From Viscum album (Eukaryota; Streptophyta; Magnoliopsida; Santalales; Viscaceae): 64,000 nucleotides of DNA. Positions within the stretch are counted from its first letter, which is position 1, and the number at the start of each line of letters is the position of its first letter. Both the position numbers and the translations under genes were made by a program. The notes under the pieces were generated by a model, which ran no database searches, was not told the DNA's origin, and saw nothing but the letters and a program-made list of their open reading frames with translations. The stretch spans positions 1,902,786,644-1,902,850,643 of the forward strand of contig OY728163.1 in assembly GCA_963277665.1 (NCBI GenBank), given 5' to 3'. This document shows, piece after piece, positions 36,242-47,724 of this stretch.

Positions 36242-37450
36242 ATAACAATAATTTAATGCTATGAAGTAACTAAAAAATGGTTTCATTAAACCTTTCCTTA
36301 TATAAGTGTGGAATTGGGATAATTTAATGGAGGATAGCGTTTTATTATATCCTAAAAAATTAAAACAATGATACAATGTGGATAATTTTGGATCAATCTA
36401 CGAGGTCTATATATTTCATAGGAGTAAGGTTTGATCTACCCCTTGAATGACATTTTGGATCTATATCAACAAAGATGTTAGACATTATGGTGACCATTAA
36501 AATTTTTATCCAATCATTACATGTGATTCACATAAAATTTATTGAAATTTTATCCAAATGATTTTTATACAAATATAAATTTATCACTACCTACAATCAA
36601 CAAATATGTTGGTATTCTAAAAGGATAATCAAAACATTAGAGAATTTAATATGTTCATACTCACGAGACCTCCAGGGTATATGGGACCAATAAATACCAC
36701 TATTGAAATTCTCATACAATAATAGATTCCATTCTGAAATATAGATACAAATATATCATTCATTTTAGGATAAATGATATCATACTAAAACCTTTGGGGT
36801 TAAAGTTTGGGAAATGATGATACATAGTCTAGAATGCATTGATGAACCAAATGAGAAGTTTTGAGTTATCCATAATTATATCAACAAATCATATAGTTTA
36901 CAAAAAAAATTATATGAGGATAATTAGTGGAATGCAAAGGAATTTTGAGTGGGAGATCACGGGATCATGGATGTATCACCATGTAGGGGGAGAAATATTG
37001 TTTGGTTATAATGGAAAATTCAGAATGAGGTATATAATACCTTTTTAAATTTTATCTATAATTAGAGTCATAGATTATTATTGGGATTTTCCACTAAATA
37101 TATATAAAAACATTATTCTTTCATACCGCAATTGAAATGATGTAAATTTTAGAACCTACATATGTATACACCACTAATGAAATAGAGATCATTCCAAACC
37201 TTTCATATAATTAATATAATTTCTAGATTTTTTTCACTATAATGAATGTTTTATTAAATCTAAAAATGTGACGATCGAAGTTTTTTTAGAGGAATCGCAA
37301 GTTGAAAGAACTAACATGAGCCTAAATAAGTAAAGAGAAAGAATTATAATCATCTTTTCATGTATTTATGTACACCAAAAATTCCAAGGATGAAGTTATT
37401 TAATGGGGATAATATAATGCTAGATATTCTACTATAATCAAATAAACATT
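36242..37450 (+). other. Element II, rest of internal region, not resolved
   Basis: Expected to hold the integrase core and tail of element II. I could not match its residues to the family with confidence. The frame at 36839-37048 has no family signature. The start of the 3' LTR is not resolved. Confidence 0.4.
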
Positions 37451-38290
37451 ACACCAGTAAAATGGTGGCAAAAAATATTATATTATTTTAACACAATAGT
37501 ACAACACATTATAAAGAAATAGAAACTTATTTAATTAAACATACAATAAAATATAAAATTAGTACCATACAGTTATTTGGTAACAATATATATATATATA
37601 TATAAAAGAATAAAAATATAACTACACCCATGAGTCCGTAAATAAAAATTACATATTTTCTTCTAATTTTTTATGTTAAATGAATAATTAAAAAAACAAA
37701 TTTTCTTTTGTTTATTCAAATAAAATTTCACATGTATATGGAATTATTTTTAAAAAAGGAATTAAAATTGCAATAAAACATAAAAATTGTCCAATTGTTA
37801 TTTTTTACAATTTTTTCATCCAGGCAAAATTTTTTAGGTAAAAATCAAAATATGATATGATTATATGATAAGTATTATGACAACATAATGACATAAAGGT
37901 GATATAAAAAGAAACATAATGTCCATATTAGTCCAAAATGGGTTTATTAATTTAAATAATTTATTATAATGTAATAAAATAAATTTTCCAAAAAAATAAA
38001 AAATCATTCAATACATAAAGTATGTTTTATGATTTTTAATACAATTATTTATGAATAATAATATTATCCACATACAAAATAATATATTTTAATGTATTTT
38101 TATTCTTAAACATTCAAAATAAAAAATGTTGGCCCTACATGCGAAATAACTTGGTTAGCATAGTAGTTTTCTACTTTTTCTTATCCTTTCGTATAATGTG
38201 TATGTTTTGAAATTCAAAAAATCCATCTCATTTACTATAAATAATCTTGCATACTCCCATTTATATAAACATAAAAATTATTTATCATTG
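37451..38290 (+). repeat. Element II 3' LTR remnant
   Basis: Matches 17570-18420 by shared landmarks: ATATGGAATTAT with GAATTAAAATTG, and TATGAATAATAATATTATCC with TTTTTATTCTTAAACATTC. An (AT)n run at 37588-37604 is local to this copy. It ends where the LTR of element V begins. Confidence 0.6.
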
Positions 38291-39482
38291 ATATCCTTTC
38301 ACTTTATCTCTTAATAGTCTCTCCATGTAGTTTATATGGTTCTAAAAAATCAATATTTTTTACATTAAAATACTCTAAATACATTCCTTGAAAATCGTGA
38401 GGCCTAGTGTCTTTCAGAAATTAGGTATATAGCCCAATAGCATAAACATGGATATAAATATGTTTTTAAAAACTTATTAACATGATGTTAAAATTTCATT
38501 GCTTTTCTAAAATTTCTCAGGATAACCGTGGTACATAAATAACAATGAAGTGAGCTATAAAGCCTATTAAGGGAATAATCAAATAATATAATAATGTAAA
38601 GTGGTAAATGTGAGTCAAGAGTCATATAAAGGTATCATGAGAGGGGTTATAATCATAATCATAAACATCAAGTCATGATATAATATGATAATATAAAAGA
38701 ATAATGGTAATGTGGTAACAACATAAAACTAGATATCATAAACATGGGTAAGGCAAAACCACCAAAACATCATAACATAGTGTTCTTAGGATAACTTCCA
38801 TTACACCATAAATGGTATCTCATGGGTTAAAAATAGTATAATATGTATTGGTCATCAACATAATATCCCGACCATGGGTTACATTCATATCATGTACATT
38901 AATAAGTTTACTATATAGACCATACAAAGTAAATATGTATTCATAATTTTTAATCCCATTATAATAAAGTATAGGTTACATACATGGATTTCCCCATTCA
39001 ATAATGGATTGTAAATCTAGTTTATTACTTATTAGTGTAAATGGGTATGGGTATTCACTACACAAATGTTAGTAATAGAAAATTATAGGATGATTTTAGA
39101 AACATTATGAAGGAACATAAATATTTGATAAATGGTTTAATGAGAGTGAAATAGATCAATCATCACAAAGAAATAATAAATATGGTAAAGGGTGCTTGTA
39201 AAAACATGACCCATCATTAAAAATTGGAAACAAAAAATCATAGTATATATAATTTTCCTGAATAAAGAGGAGAAAAGAGATGATCACTTTCATTGAAAGG
39301 GTGCTTCTAAAATATTGAGGGGAGCTTCCTTAAAGATTTGTAACACCATAGTAGGGAACTAGAGGGAAAAATTATAGGTAAATTATTGTTAAAATCATTT
39401 TGAGTAATTAGGAATGGGAGGTTGAGTTGGCATTCATATAAAAATGTTAGGTAATTATTCATTAATTTCTAAAAATAGTATT
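38291..39482 (-). repeat. Element V 3' LTR, left piece
   Basis: Resembles the left 1.2 kb of the element VI LTRs. For example, CATGTAGTTTATAT corresponds to CATAGTTATTTATAT, and GAAATTAGGTATATAG to GGGAATTAGGTACATTACG. It stops where element VI starts and resumes at 50417. The left edge is good only to a few tens of bases. Confidence 0.7.
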
Positions 39483-42204
39483 TGGATTCTTTATGAAAAA
39501 ATTATCAAAACAAAAAACATCACCATAGTTATTTATATCAAACCTACAATTTATTACACATTAATACATTAATTAGTACATAAAATTAAGAATAATACAA
39601 CCCAAAATAATGATAAAGATATTGTCTTTGGGAATTAGGTACATTACGAAATAGCTTACAATAAGGAATGCATATTTTTTATTGACAACCTCCTTAACAT
39701 ATTCATAATTCCACTTCATACACAAAATTGCATGGGATAACCTATGGAAATACATAAGAAAGGGGTGAGATATAAATCCCAACAATGGAATGAAATAAAA
39801 TGTAGAAAATAATACATTTTAGACACCAACAATATCAATGGGGCATAAAAGGAGTGGGGATCATAAACATGAACAATGAGACATGATATAGTCTGATAAT
39901 CATAAAAGAAGCATGCGAAATGTAGAAACCATTTAAAAAAGTACATTATAAACAAATTTCAATGATAACTACTAATACATTATGATGGAAAAAGTCTGAT
40001 AAAGTAATCAAGTTCACTCCTTATCCCAATATGATGTATCATGAGACTAAACATTACCCAATGCATTAGAGCACTATATAATTTTGGGTGCACCCATAAC
40101 TTTCATTACATTATCGTGCTTAAGTATTTCACATAGATCATACAACATTGACTTATTCATCATAATATAATATTCCACGATCATGGAGTTTTGAATAAAA
40201 ACACTAAAGTCCCTAGTAAAGTATTTATAATTTTAAAAAGGTTAATATCCTTAATAAGAAATTGGTATCGTATTCCGAACTCAATTATTTTGGCATGGAA
40301 AAGTGTGGTGAGATTTCGATAGCATAATTGTGTAACCATAAAATTCATAAAATTGGAATAATAGAGTAAAATGGTGCTCTCATAATTTGGAAAAAATCAG
40401 TAAAAGGGAAATTGAATGACATATACCAACATTATAAAATGGAAATATAAGGTATAAGTTAATAAAGAAACATTAATAAATACAAGAGTGGGGGGAACCC
40501 TTACTAAATTTTGGTATGGTAATGGGTGTACATAATAGTTAATGGAAGGGATTAATAAGAATTAATGGGGTATCTCATAATTTATACATAAAATTAAAAT
40601 TATGTATGATATTTAAAAATATATCCAAATTTTAGAAAATGTAAATTAAGATGCATAACATTAAAGAGATTCTAGAATAAAATGGAGTGTGATAGATCCC
40701 TAACCATGAAACTGTGACTCAAAATGCTTGTGAGGAGATATTTGATAGATTTGGAGTACCTTGGGATGAATCTAGAGAGTGAAAGGTAGAATAAAGAAAT
40801 TATTCAAAGATTATTATTGAATAAAAATGGGATATTAGGTGGGTTTTTATTGGAAAATATTGGGGACTTCTCTAGTATTTCTCAAACTTAGGTTTTAGAC
40901 ACTATATAACAAAATAACCAAAACAAGAAACCTTTCCATAGGTTTTTCCAATTTCATCCACCAAATTGGAGTTTTTATTATTATTTAATAATGAAAATTT
41001 ATAAACTTAATAATTTAATGAACCTTCTTATGTGGAAGTGATTTATTCTTATAATGACTATATTTTAAAACCCAAAAACATATTAATGGTATTAGAAGAT
41101 TCATAAAGGATTTATAAAATTAATAAAATATACATAAAATTTCATTATTTTAAATTTAAAACATATATTTGTTCTTTTATACACTTTATATTATTTATTA
41201 CACCAACTTTGCATCATTGTTATTTCATAATACACAACGAATATTTATACGATAATGAATTTTTACCAAAAAATTCAAATGTCTCATAAAATTATAAAAA
41301 CTTCAACATTAGATAATTTCAATGTCATAAGTGAAAAAATAATATTAATTTTATAAAAAAACTCTAAATACTATAATTTTCACATTTAAAATAATAATTG
41401 ACATCTATTTATAAATGATGGGTTTTTTGACAATAATAGTTTTCGAACCCTTATAAAAAATATGTTTGACTTCATAAAAATTATATGATCATTTATATTT
41501 GACCAAATTATTTTTTAATAATATTTTAATAATATAATATTTAATTCAATAATCCCTTAATTCTACAAAATAAACAACTTATGTTAAATTTAATACAATT
41601 ACACATACCATTTTTTATTTTATTTTAAAATAAATAAGAACATTTATAAATAATAAAAATAAATAGTAACATTATTCTATTACAATATAAATGTTCATAT
41701 TATTATGGTCTTGATACATATACAATTAATACATTAGAAAATTCTATAAGCATATGGTGTGTGATGGCGAGTCTATCATGGGGTTGTTCAGAAAACATAG
41801 TTTGGACCATGATCTCGATGATCTTTAAATTCTCCTATAAATGGTTTCTCTCAGGCTTAATTTGTTGGATGTAAACTTGTGCTTTGCCCAAATAAAATCA
41901 TAATTATACTATATCCCTCATAAGCTATGATAAATGGGATTTATAGGGTTTGATCCTACTGGTTGACACCATCACTTCCTTTGTCAATATCAATTAGATT
42001 TGTCATAACCCTATATTTTTACAAATCATGTCATCACTATTTTACAACTACATTATAAAAAATAATAATGATTAATGATATTTTAACTCTGATAGGATAT
42101 AATAAAAAAATAATTAAATCTCATTTATTTAACAATATTACATAATAAAACATTTAATTTAAATCACAATAGAAATTTTATTTATAAATGTTAAGGTCAT
42201 TATA
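39483..42204 (-). repeat. Element VI 3' LTR (2722 bp)
   Basis: Direct-repeat partner of 47725-50416. Clear landmarks are AGTTCACTCCTTATCCCAAT near 40009, GTGCACCCATAAC near 40090, and the TTTGGACCATGATCTCGATG block near 41800. On the minus strand it starts TATAATGACC, where TG is expected, next to the polypurine tract. Confidence 0.85.
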
Positions 42205-42217
42205 ATCCTCCCCCTTC
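42205..42217 (-). other. Polypurine tract of element VI
   Basis: Minus strand GAAGGGGGAGGAT directly precedes the 3' LTR. Element V has GAAGGGGGAAGAA at the equivalent site (51719-51731). Confidence 0.75.
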
Positions 42218-42259
42218 ATTAATTTCACCATCAAAACATTTATTTCCCACACTAAAATA

Positions 42260-45200
42260 GATAAGGGTAACTCTATTTAATCTCCTCATCCATTTTCCAT
42301 GTCACTTACTAAAAATTTTGTTTCACTAAAGAAATTCTTCTAGGTGAATTGTCTTATTTGGTAAAACAATGTCTCTACGATTTGATATTTTCATAGACTG
42401 AACTTCATAGGAAAGATCATTATCCAACAGTACCACATTTAGATTGATTAAAAGTGATATATATATTATTTAATTCCTCAATATGTATACATAACACACA
42501 TCATGTACCTGAGATAGGTTATGTGGTAGTTCTAGTCTATGGTCCACCACTCTGTGCAATCGAGGTTCTAAAAAGGGCCAATATATCTTGGAATGAGCTT
42601 TCCCGTTTTCCAAACTCTTGTCACATTATTCCATATATATGTCTATAGGAATACTATGTCTCAAACATCAAACTATTGGTCTCGTCAAATATTCTCATCA
42701 TAGATACTCTATCGACTCTGATCAACCATGATGTACTGATGAATGGTCTTAACCTTTTCCACCATTTCCCTGACCATTTCAGGACCTAACCGTTTGTGTT
42801 CCCTAAGTTCATATAAACATGTAACAATTATGAACCTCTTCCCATAAAGTGTCTCATAAGGATCCATTTTCTCTAATGTCCTGATGTCCTTATTTATGAT
42901 TTATTTTTTTAACCCCCTTTATCGGGATGGAGGAACCCTTACAAGGCATGTATTCATAGAGATTACATGATCCGTATGTCTTAGGGGTCCATTTGGATTC
43001 TTGAGAGGAAACTATTATTGTTTAATAACGTTATGAGAGTAATATATTTATCCCATCCTCCTTTTATGTATTTTTTCATTCTCTCTACATTTCATCTAGT
43101 GTCTGGATAGTATGATCATATTTCCCATCAGTTTGAGGGAGATAAAACATTCTGAATTTCAACCCAGTTTTTAGATAATGTTGGAGACACTTTCACAACA
43201 TTGAGGTAAATCTTGGATCTCAATAAGATTTAATTGGTAGTGGTGATCCATGCATCATCACCACTTCCCTAATTTATATCATTACATGTAGATAAAATTA
43301 TAAACCATACCAAACTGCAATGAATTGTACAATCCCCAAAAGATGATCCACTATAGCCCATATAGAATTATTTCCTCTTGTTGTCTTTGAAATTATAGGT
43401 GGAAAGACCATGGATTGTATTTCTCATTTCTATGTATGTATGGATAATGGTTGCATTATCCCCTTGTATTTTTTATTTATCACTCTCACATGCTGACATA
43501 CAAGACATCATGATTCATATTTTTATATATTTTTTAATATCGTTCCACTAATAGTGTTATTTGATATCTCGATACATCTTTATTATTCTAGGATATATAA
43601 AGAATTTTGATCTATGTGCTTCCTCCATCAAATATATTATTAAATTAGGATTTAATGGAACACATAGTTATGACCCAAATCTCACACATCCTTCTTAATT
43701 ACCATTGAAATCCAATGATTCCCATTTAATTATTATCTTTTATTTCTCCTAAATTCTCCCATAAACAGTTTGATAATTCAATATCCTTTTCAAAATATAT
43801 GGTTGATCAATAATTTTATATAGTATTTATTATTTCCTACATTCATGATTCTGAATTAAATCCTCTTCAATTCTAAGAAGATCAGATCCCTCTCAATTCT
43901 AATCAATTATTGAATTGTTGGATCATTTCTACAAAGAGTGTCTACCTATTTTTTTCTTTTGTATGATTGGAGTGAATTAATCATTCATAGTCCTTGATCA
44001 TCTCTAACCATTGTTATTGGGTCATATTTATCTCTTTCTATGTAAATATATACCTGATGAATTTATGATCCGTATATATATCACACTTCTCTAAAAATAG
44101 ATAATGCAACCATATTTTTAATTCAGTTATCACTAAATCTAACTCCAGATCATTCATTGGGTAGAATTTCTCATTAACATTCAACTTCCTTGAAAAATAG
44201 TCTATTACATTGTCATTTTTTAGTGACACACATCCCAAATCCTTATTCAAAGCTTCGTTGAATACCCCAAAATGTTCTCTTCTTATGGGTATTTTGGGTA
44301 CAGGTACTATGATGAGACTCCTTTTAAAAACCTTCAATATCTCTTCACATTAATCCTTCAAAGAAAAATTTACTCCCATTTGAGTTATCATGATTATATG
44401 GTTTGTAAATCCTGATAAAGTTCTCAAAAATCAATGATATTTCTTAGATAATCCCTGAAATCTATGGATATCTATCACAGATGTTGGCATCGAACATCCT
44501 TAAATAGAATTTTTCATTTAAGGGGCCATAGATATCACATTTCTTTTGTTTGTGTTCAACATGAATGATACTTCCTTAACTAGAACTCACATCTTTTGTA
44601 CTTTTCATAAATCTTATCCTTACATATGGTATTTAAAACATTTCTCAGATTCCCATCATACTCCTCCTTTCTTTGGAGTATATTATAATATCACCTATAA
44701 ATACTACCAAAATATTTTCATGGTAACCCCTAAAGAATCTATTTATTAGGTACATGAATTGTTCCATAGTATTAGTGAGTCTGAAAGGTATTACTATGAA
44801 CTCATAGTGCCCTTACCTTGTACAAACAATTTTCTTGGGGATATCCACCTTCTTCACCCTAACATTGTAATATCCCAAACATAGATATACCCAGGAGAAG
44901 TATTGTTATTCACCTGGTTCATCGAACAAGACATAAATACATGGGAGAGAATACTTGTTCTTTATCGTGATCTTGTTGATCTCATGATAATCATTGCAAA
45001 CGCACATTGAACCATCCTTCTTGATGAAGAGGACAAGTACACCCTACATGGAATCACTTGGGTATATGAACCCTTGACCTTGATTCTCCTATAGTTGTTT
45101 CTTCATCTCATCTGTTTCTATAATAGATTCATTATATAGAGTCTGGGATAATTTAAATTCCCCATGTATACTCTGGATTGAAAATTCTAACTATTGGATA

Positions 45201-45849
45201 GGGGTAAAACCAGTAAATTCTTTGGAAAACACATCTGAATATTCCCTCATAATGGGAATGTCTTCAAGAATGATTCTTTCCTTAGAATCTTTTATTTGAG
45301 CTAGATATTTTTTCTTATAGGAAACTGATATAAATTCATGTGATTTTGAGGATAAATAAGATTCATCCTTTTCCTTGCACTTGTACTAAATCGGAGGATG
45401 AATCATGATACGAAGAGTGATTTCCCTCTCACGACAATTTATGTTGGATCTAAATAGGGTAATCAAATCCATACAATAATTGTATCAAATTATAAAAAAG
45501 GGGATATGAAAATGTTTTCTAGTAAGCTCATCCCAAAAATTGTGATAGGGTAGGATTTATATACTTGGGATGTAATAATTTCCCTATTTTTCATTTTCAC
45601 AGACATCTCTACTTCCATGATTTGTGGTGGTTTTTAGAAGTTATACTAAACAATCATGATATTAAGTAATGCATAGAACTAGAATCAAAAAGTAAATTCG
45701 ATATTATTGAATGAATAACTAGAATACATTTCATAACATCATTATTAGGATCCACCTCAGTGGTTGTGATGGAAAAATATTCCCCTTACTTTATTTGAAG
45801 TTTTTGGGTCTCAAAAAACCCATTACTTACTGAAATAGTTTGTAAAGTG
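42260..45849 (-). pseudogene. Element VI pol relic (RT, RNase H, integrase, tail)
   Basis: Reading the minus strand from high to low coordinates, RT blocks appear at about 45100-44750: HYEF, PFRLTN and a decayed DD box as FIGDIIIYSK, with one catalytic aspartate kept. RNase H is unusually open at 44337-44038, with GCVSLKN, MNDLELDLVITELKIWLHYL and YTDHKFIRYIF. The integrase core spans about 43500-42900: SIWAIVDHL retains the first aspartate, DPRFTSML the second block, and PQTDGKYDHTIQTLDEM has lost the glutamate position. PYETLYGK and GPEMVREMVEKVK lie near 42880-42760. A tail with RRISLVKQ and VTWKMDEEI is near 42360-42270. Stops and shifts are many. Order and motifs are those of Ty3/gypsy. 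Confidence 0.85.
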
Positions 45850-46698
45850 CTTTAGTTCTTTATAGTTGAAATAATTAAAAATGTGACGATGTTTGATCAG
45901 TGCATTACTTTACTCCTTCTTGTTGGTGGGTTTCTTCTATATGAAATCACTACCTATGTTTCCTTCCTTCTCGCACCTAAAGCATTTCCTCATCACCCTT
46001 AAGCAGTTGTCAAAGTCCTTCTTTCACATATTTGAAAAAGGGGATGTATAAAAGTATAGAACTATTTGATTTCTCCATGGAAACTCTAGAATTAAATTCC
46101 ACTTTTCACTTATTTTAACCATGATACCCTTGAGGATATCTAATCTATATATTGACTTTTAGGGAACATAATATAATTTTATCATAGCTATCAAAGCCGT
46201 GAGTCAGTAGGGATTTTTATAGAATATGTTTTGGCCCACCAAATTAGTGATCAACCTAGAATTCGAGGGTAATGAAAAAGACAAAGGCATATCATGAATG
46301 TCTTGTGATGTTTTCCACATACACCTTGATAGATTCGTCATTTTTTTATTGAGGTAAATAAATTCCCCTTCCATTTTACATTAGAGAGTGCGAAGAAATT
46401 ATTTATCAAAAAAAATTCAAGATTCATTTACACCCCATTGCTTAGATATCTTCATTAGGCCATATATTCTTGATCAATGTCTACCATAGATCTGCTAATC
46501 CCTCCATATGATAAAAATATTGTAGAACCTTCTATTGCTCAGAAAATTGAAGGATGGATATGATCCTATAAATATAGTTGATCAATTATTATATGATTAA
46601 GGTATCAGATAAGTCATGGGATTTTGTGTCATAAATCTATCAATTACATATTTTTAATTTTTAGGGGTGTTTGGATACTCTTCTGGATCTAGTTTTGT
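45850..46698 (-). pseudogene. Element VI gag relic with decayed zinc knuckle
   Basis: The minus strand at 45943-45984 reads CFRCEKEGNIGSDF, a nucleocapsid CX2CX4HX4C knuckle with histidine changed to asparagine and the last cysteine to phenylalanine. It sits upstream of the RT in the expected place. Basic residues follow (KKPTNKKE). The more N-terminal capsid part is not readable with confidence, and the SINE lies beyond it at 46715-47092. The protein would have formed the particle core; it is now broken. Confidence 0.7.
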
Positions 46699-46714
46699 AC
46701 TCAAAATCTATGTT
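46699..46714. other. Left 16-bp target-site duplication of SINE
   Basis: ACTCAAAATCTATGTT, matching ACTCATAATCTAAGTT at 47093-47108 at 14 of 16 positions. Confidence 0.8.
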
Positions 46715-47092
46715 TTTTTAAAGGTTGGGGCCGAAGCCTCATTTTTCTTATTAAATCAAAGCAAAGTCCTCTTTTAACTAGGTAGAGGGAAACCCATTAC
46801 ATAGCCCGATGGCCCAGTGGGCTTGTATCCCATTACATAGCCCGTAGGCCCAAATTCAAAGACCAATTCACATTCTATGAATAGTAACCTACTGCTACAG
46901 TATCGCCGCCGCTACAGTGCCCTGCCTCCGCTACAGTGCCCTGCTACCGCTACAGTACCCGCTGATGAACAGTGTCACCGCTGCTACAGTACCACTACAG
47001 TACTGCTACAGTACCTGCGCCCCATGGGTTTTGAACCCCCATTTTCCATGTAGTATTACGGGGTGCTTACCACTAAGACAAACCCCAACTAC
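46715..47092 (-). mobile_element. tRNA-derived SINE inside element VI
   Basis: A 378-bp insert flanked by a 16-bp imperfect duplication. On the minus strand it begins with a tRNA-like head. An RNA polymerase III box A-like GTCTTAGTGGTAAG lies at 47066-47079 and a box B-like GGTTCAAAACC at 47027-47037, at roughly tRNA spacing. The body has repeated CACTGTAGC and TACTGTAGC words (about 46880-47012) and two copies of GGGCTATGTAATGGG (46789-46847). It ends in an A-rich run (TTTAAAAAAACATAG) next to the duplication. Head, tail and duplication together define a SINE moved by LINE enzymes. It is far more G+C-rich than its host, so it is probably younger than element VI. It encodes no protein. I do not recognise the family. 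Confidence 0.86.
46880..47012 (-). repeat. CTACAGTRCC short repeats in SINE body
   Basis: On the + strand the word CTACAGT occurs about eight times, partly as CCGCTACAGTGCCCTGC units. It is an internal microrepeat of the SINE, possibly grown by slippage. Confidence 0.8.
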
Positions 47093-47108
47093 ACTCATAA
47101 TCTAAGTT
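47093..47108. other. Right 16-bp target-site duplication of SINE
   Basis: ACTCATAATCTAAGTT, partner of 46699-46714. Confidence 0.8.
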
Positions 47109-47707
47109 ATCTAAGTGAGTATAATCATAATTCTCATTATTCCAACTCCCATCGGGGTGAGAATCACATTAGGGAATTCATCACAATACCCTTCATAATG
47201 ATTATTTACATGATTACTTATATTTATATACATTGCCTAGAGTAAAGGAAAAATTAGGGATTACTATTTTTAAACTATTAAGCACATAAACATGAATCAA
47301 ATGACATTAACAGGATAACTTATAAATTATAATTATTTCATAAACATATGAATTTCTAGGCTTCAATATATTTTATCCCTGATCGATTTCCTAACATATA
47401 TTCTTATTCAAAGTATTATTCCCTAAAAAATGGTTCCTAATGAGATTTTTAATTTAACAATTAATATCCCTAGAGAGTTTCAAACATTGTGTGTAGTAAG
47501 GCCTTTTTTCAAGCACCTACTCTCGATCGAGTCTAGATCATCACGATGTTTTTGGGTTTTTACCCATATATATATATATATATATGTTCCATATCCACAT
47601 CTACATACTGTGTCTATATGGGGATTTAATTTCTTGATAAACCACATAAACTATGCTTAACAAAATTTTGGTATGTTTTCTTATACTTAGCCTTATCCCT
47701 AAATATT
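47109..47707 (-). other. Element VI leader region, nothing readable
   Basis: Between the 5' LTR and the SINE. It should hold the untranslated leader and the gag start. An (AT)n run sits at about 47567-47585. No motif is readable. Confidence 0.4.
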
Positions 47708-47721
47708 TCTCTAGAGTTTCC
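47708..47721 (-). other. Candidate primer-binding site of element VI
   Basis: Minus strand TGGAAACTCTAGAG lies next to the inferred LTR end and resembles a decayed TGGTATCAGAGC site with insertions. Weak. Confidence 0.3.
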
Positions 47722-47724
47722 AAA

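Larger units (their letters stand above)
17570..38290 (+). mobile_element. Element II: old gypsy element, split by III and IV, truncated by V
   Basis: A non-coding stretch at 17570-18420 reappears in direct orientation at about 37451-38290. A gypsy pol relic on + (32831-34780) lies between them, as expected for an LTR pair around an internal domain. Element III (21304-32400) has an exact 5-bp duplication, so its flanks were once contiguous; this joins the upstream LTR and gag zone to the pol relic. Insert IV sits in the integrase region. The 3' LTR runs into the LTR of element V near 38290. The outer ends and target duplication of II were not found. Confidence 0.65.

Noticed and set aside
37588..37604. 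AT microsatellites (also near 47567 and 52218) as regulatory sites
   Set aside because: Plain (AT)n runs in old LTRs or in a dead integrase; the one at 52218 interrupts a coding relic.
47020..47092. A functional tRNA gene on the minus strand
   Set aside because: It has pol III box A/B-like sequences but no clean cloverleaf that I can pair, and it heads a longer unit with tail and target duplication. It is a SINE head.
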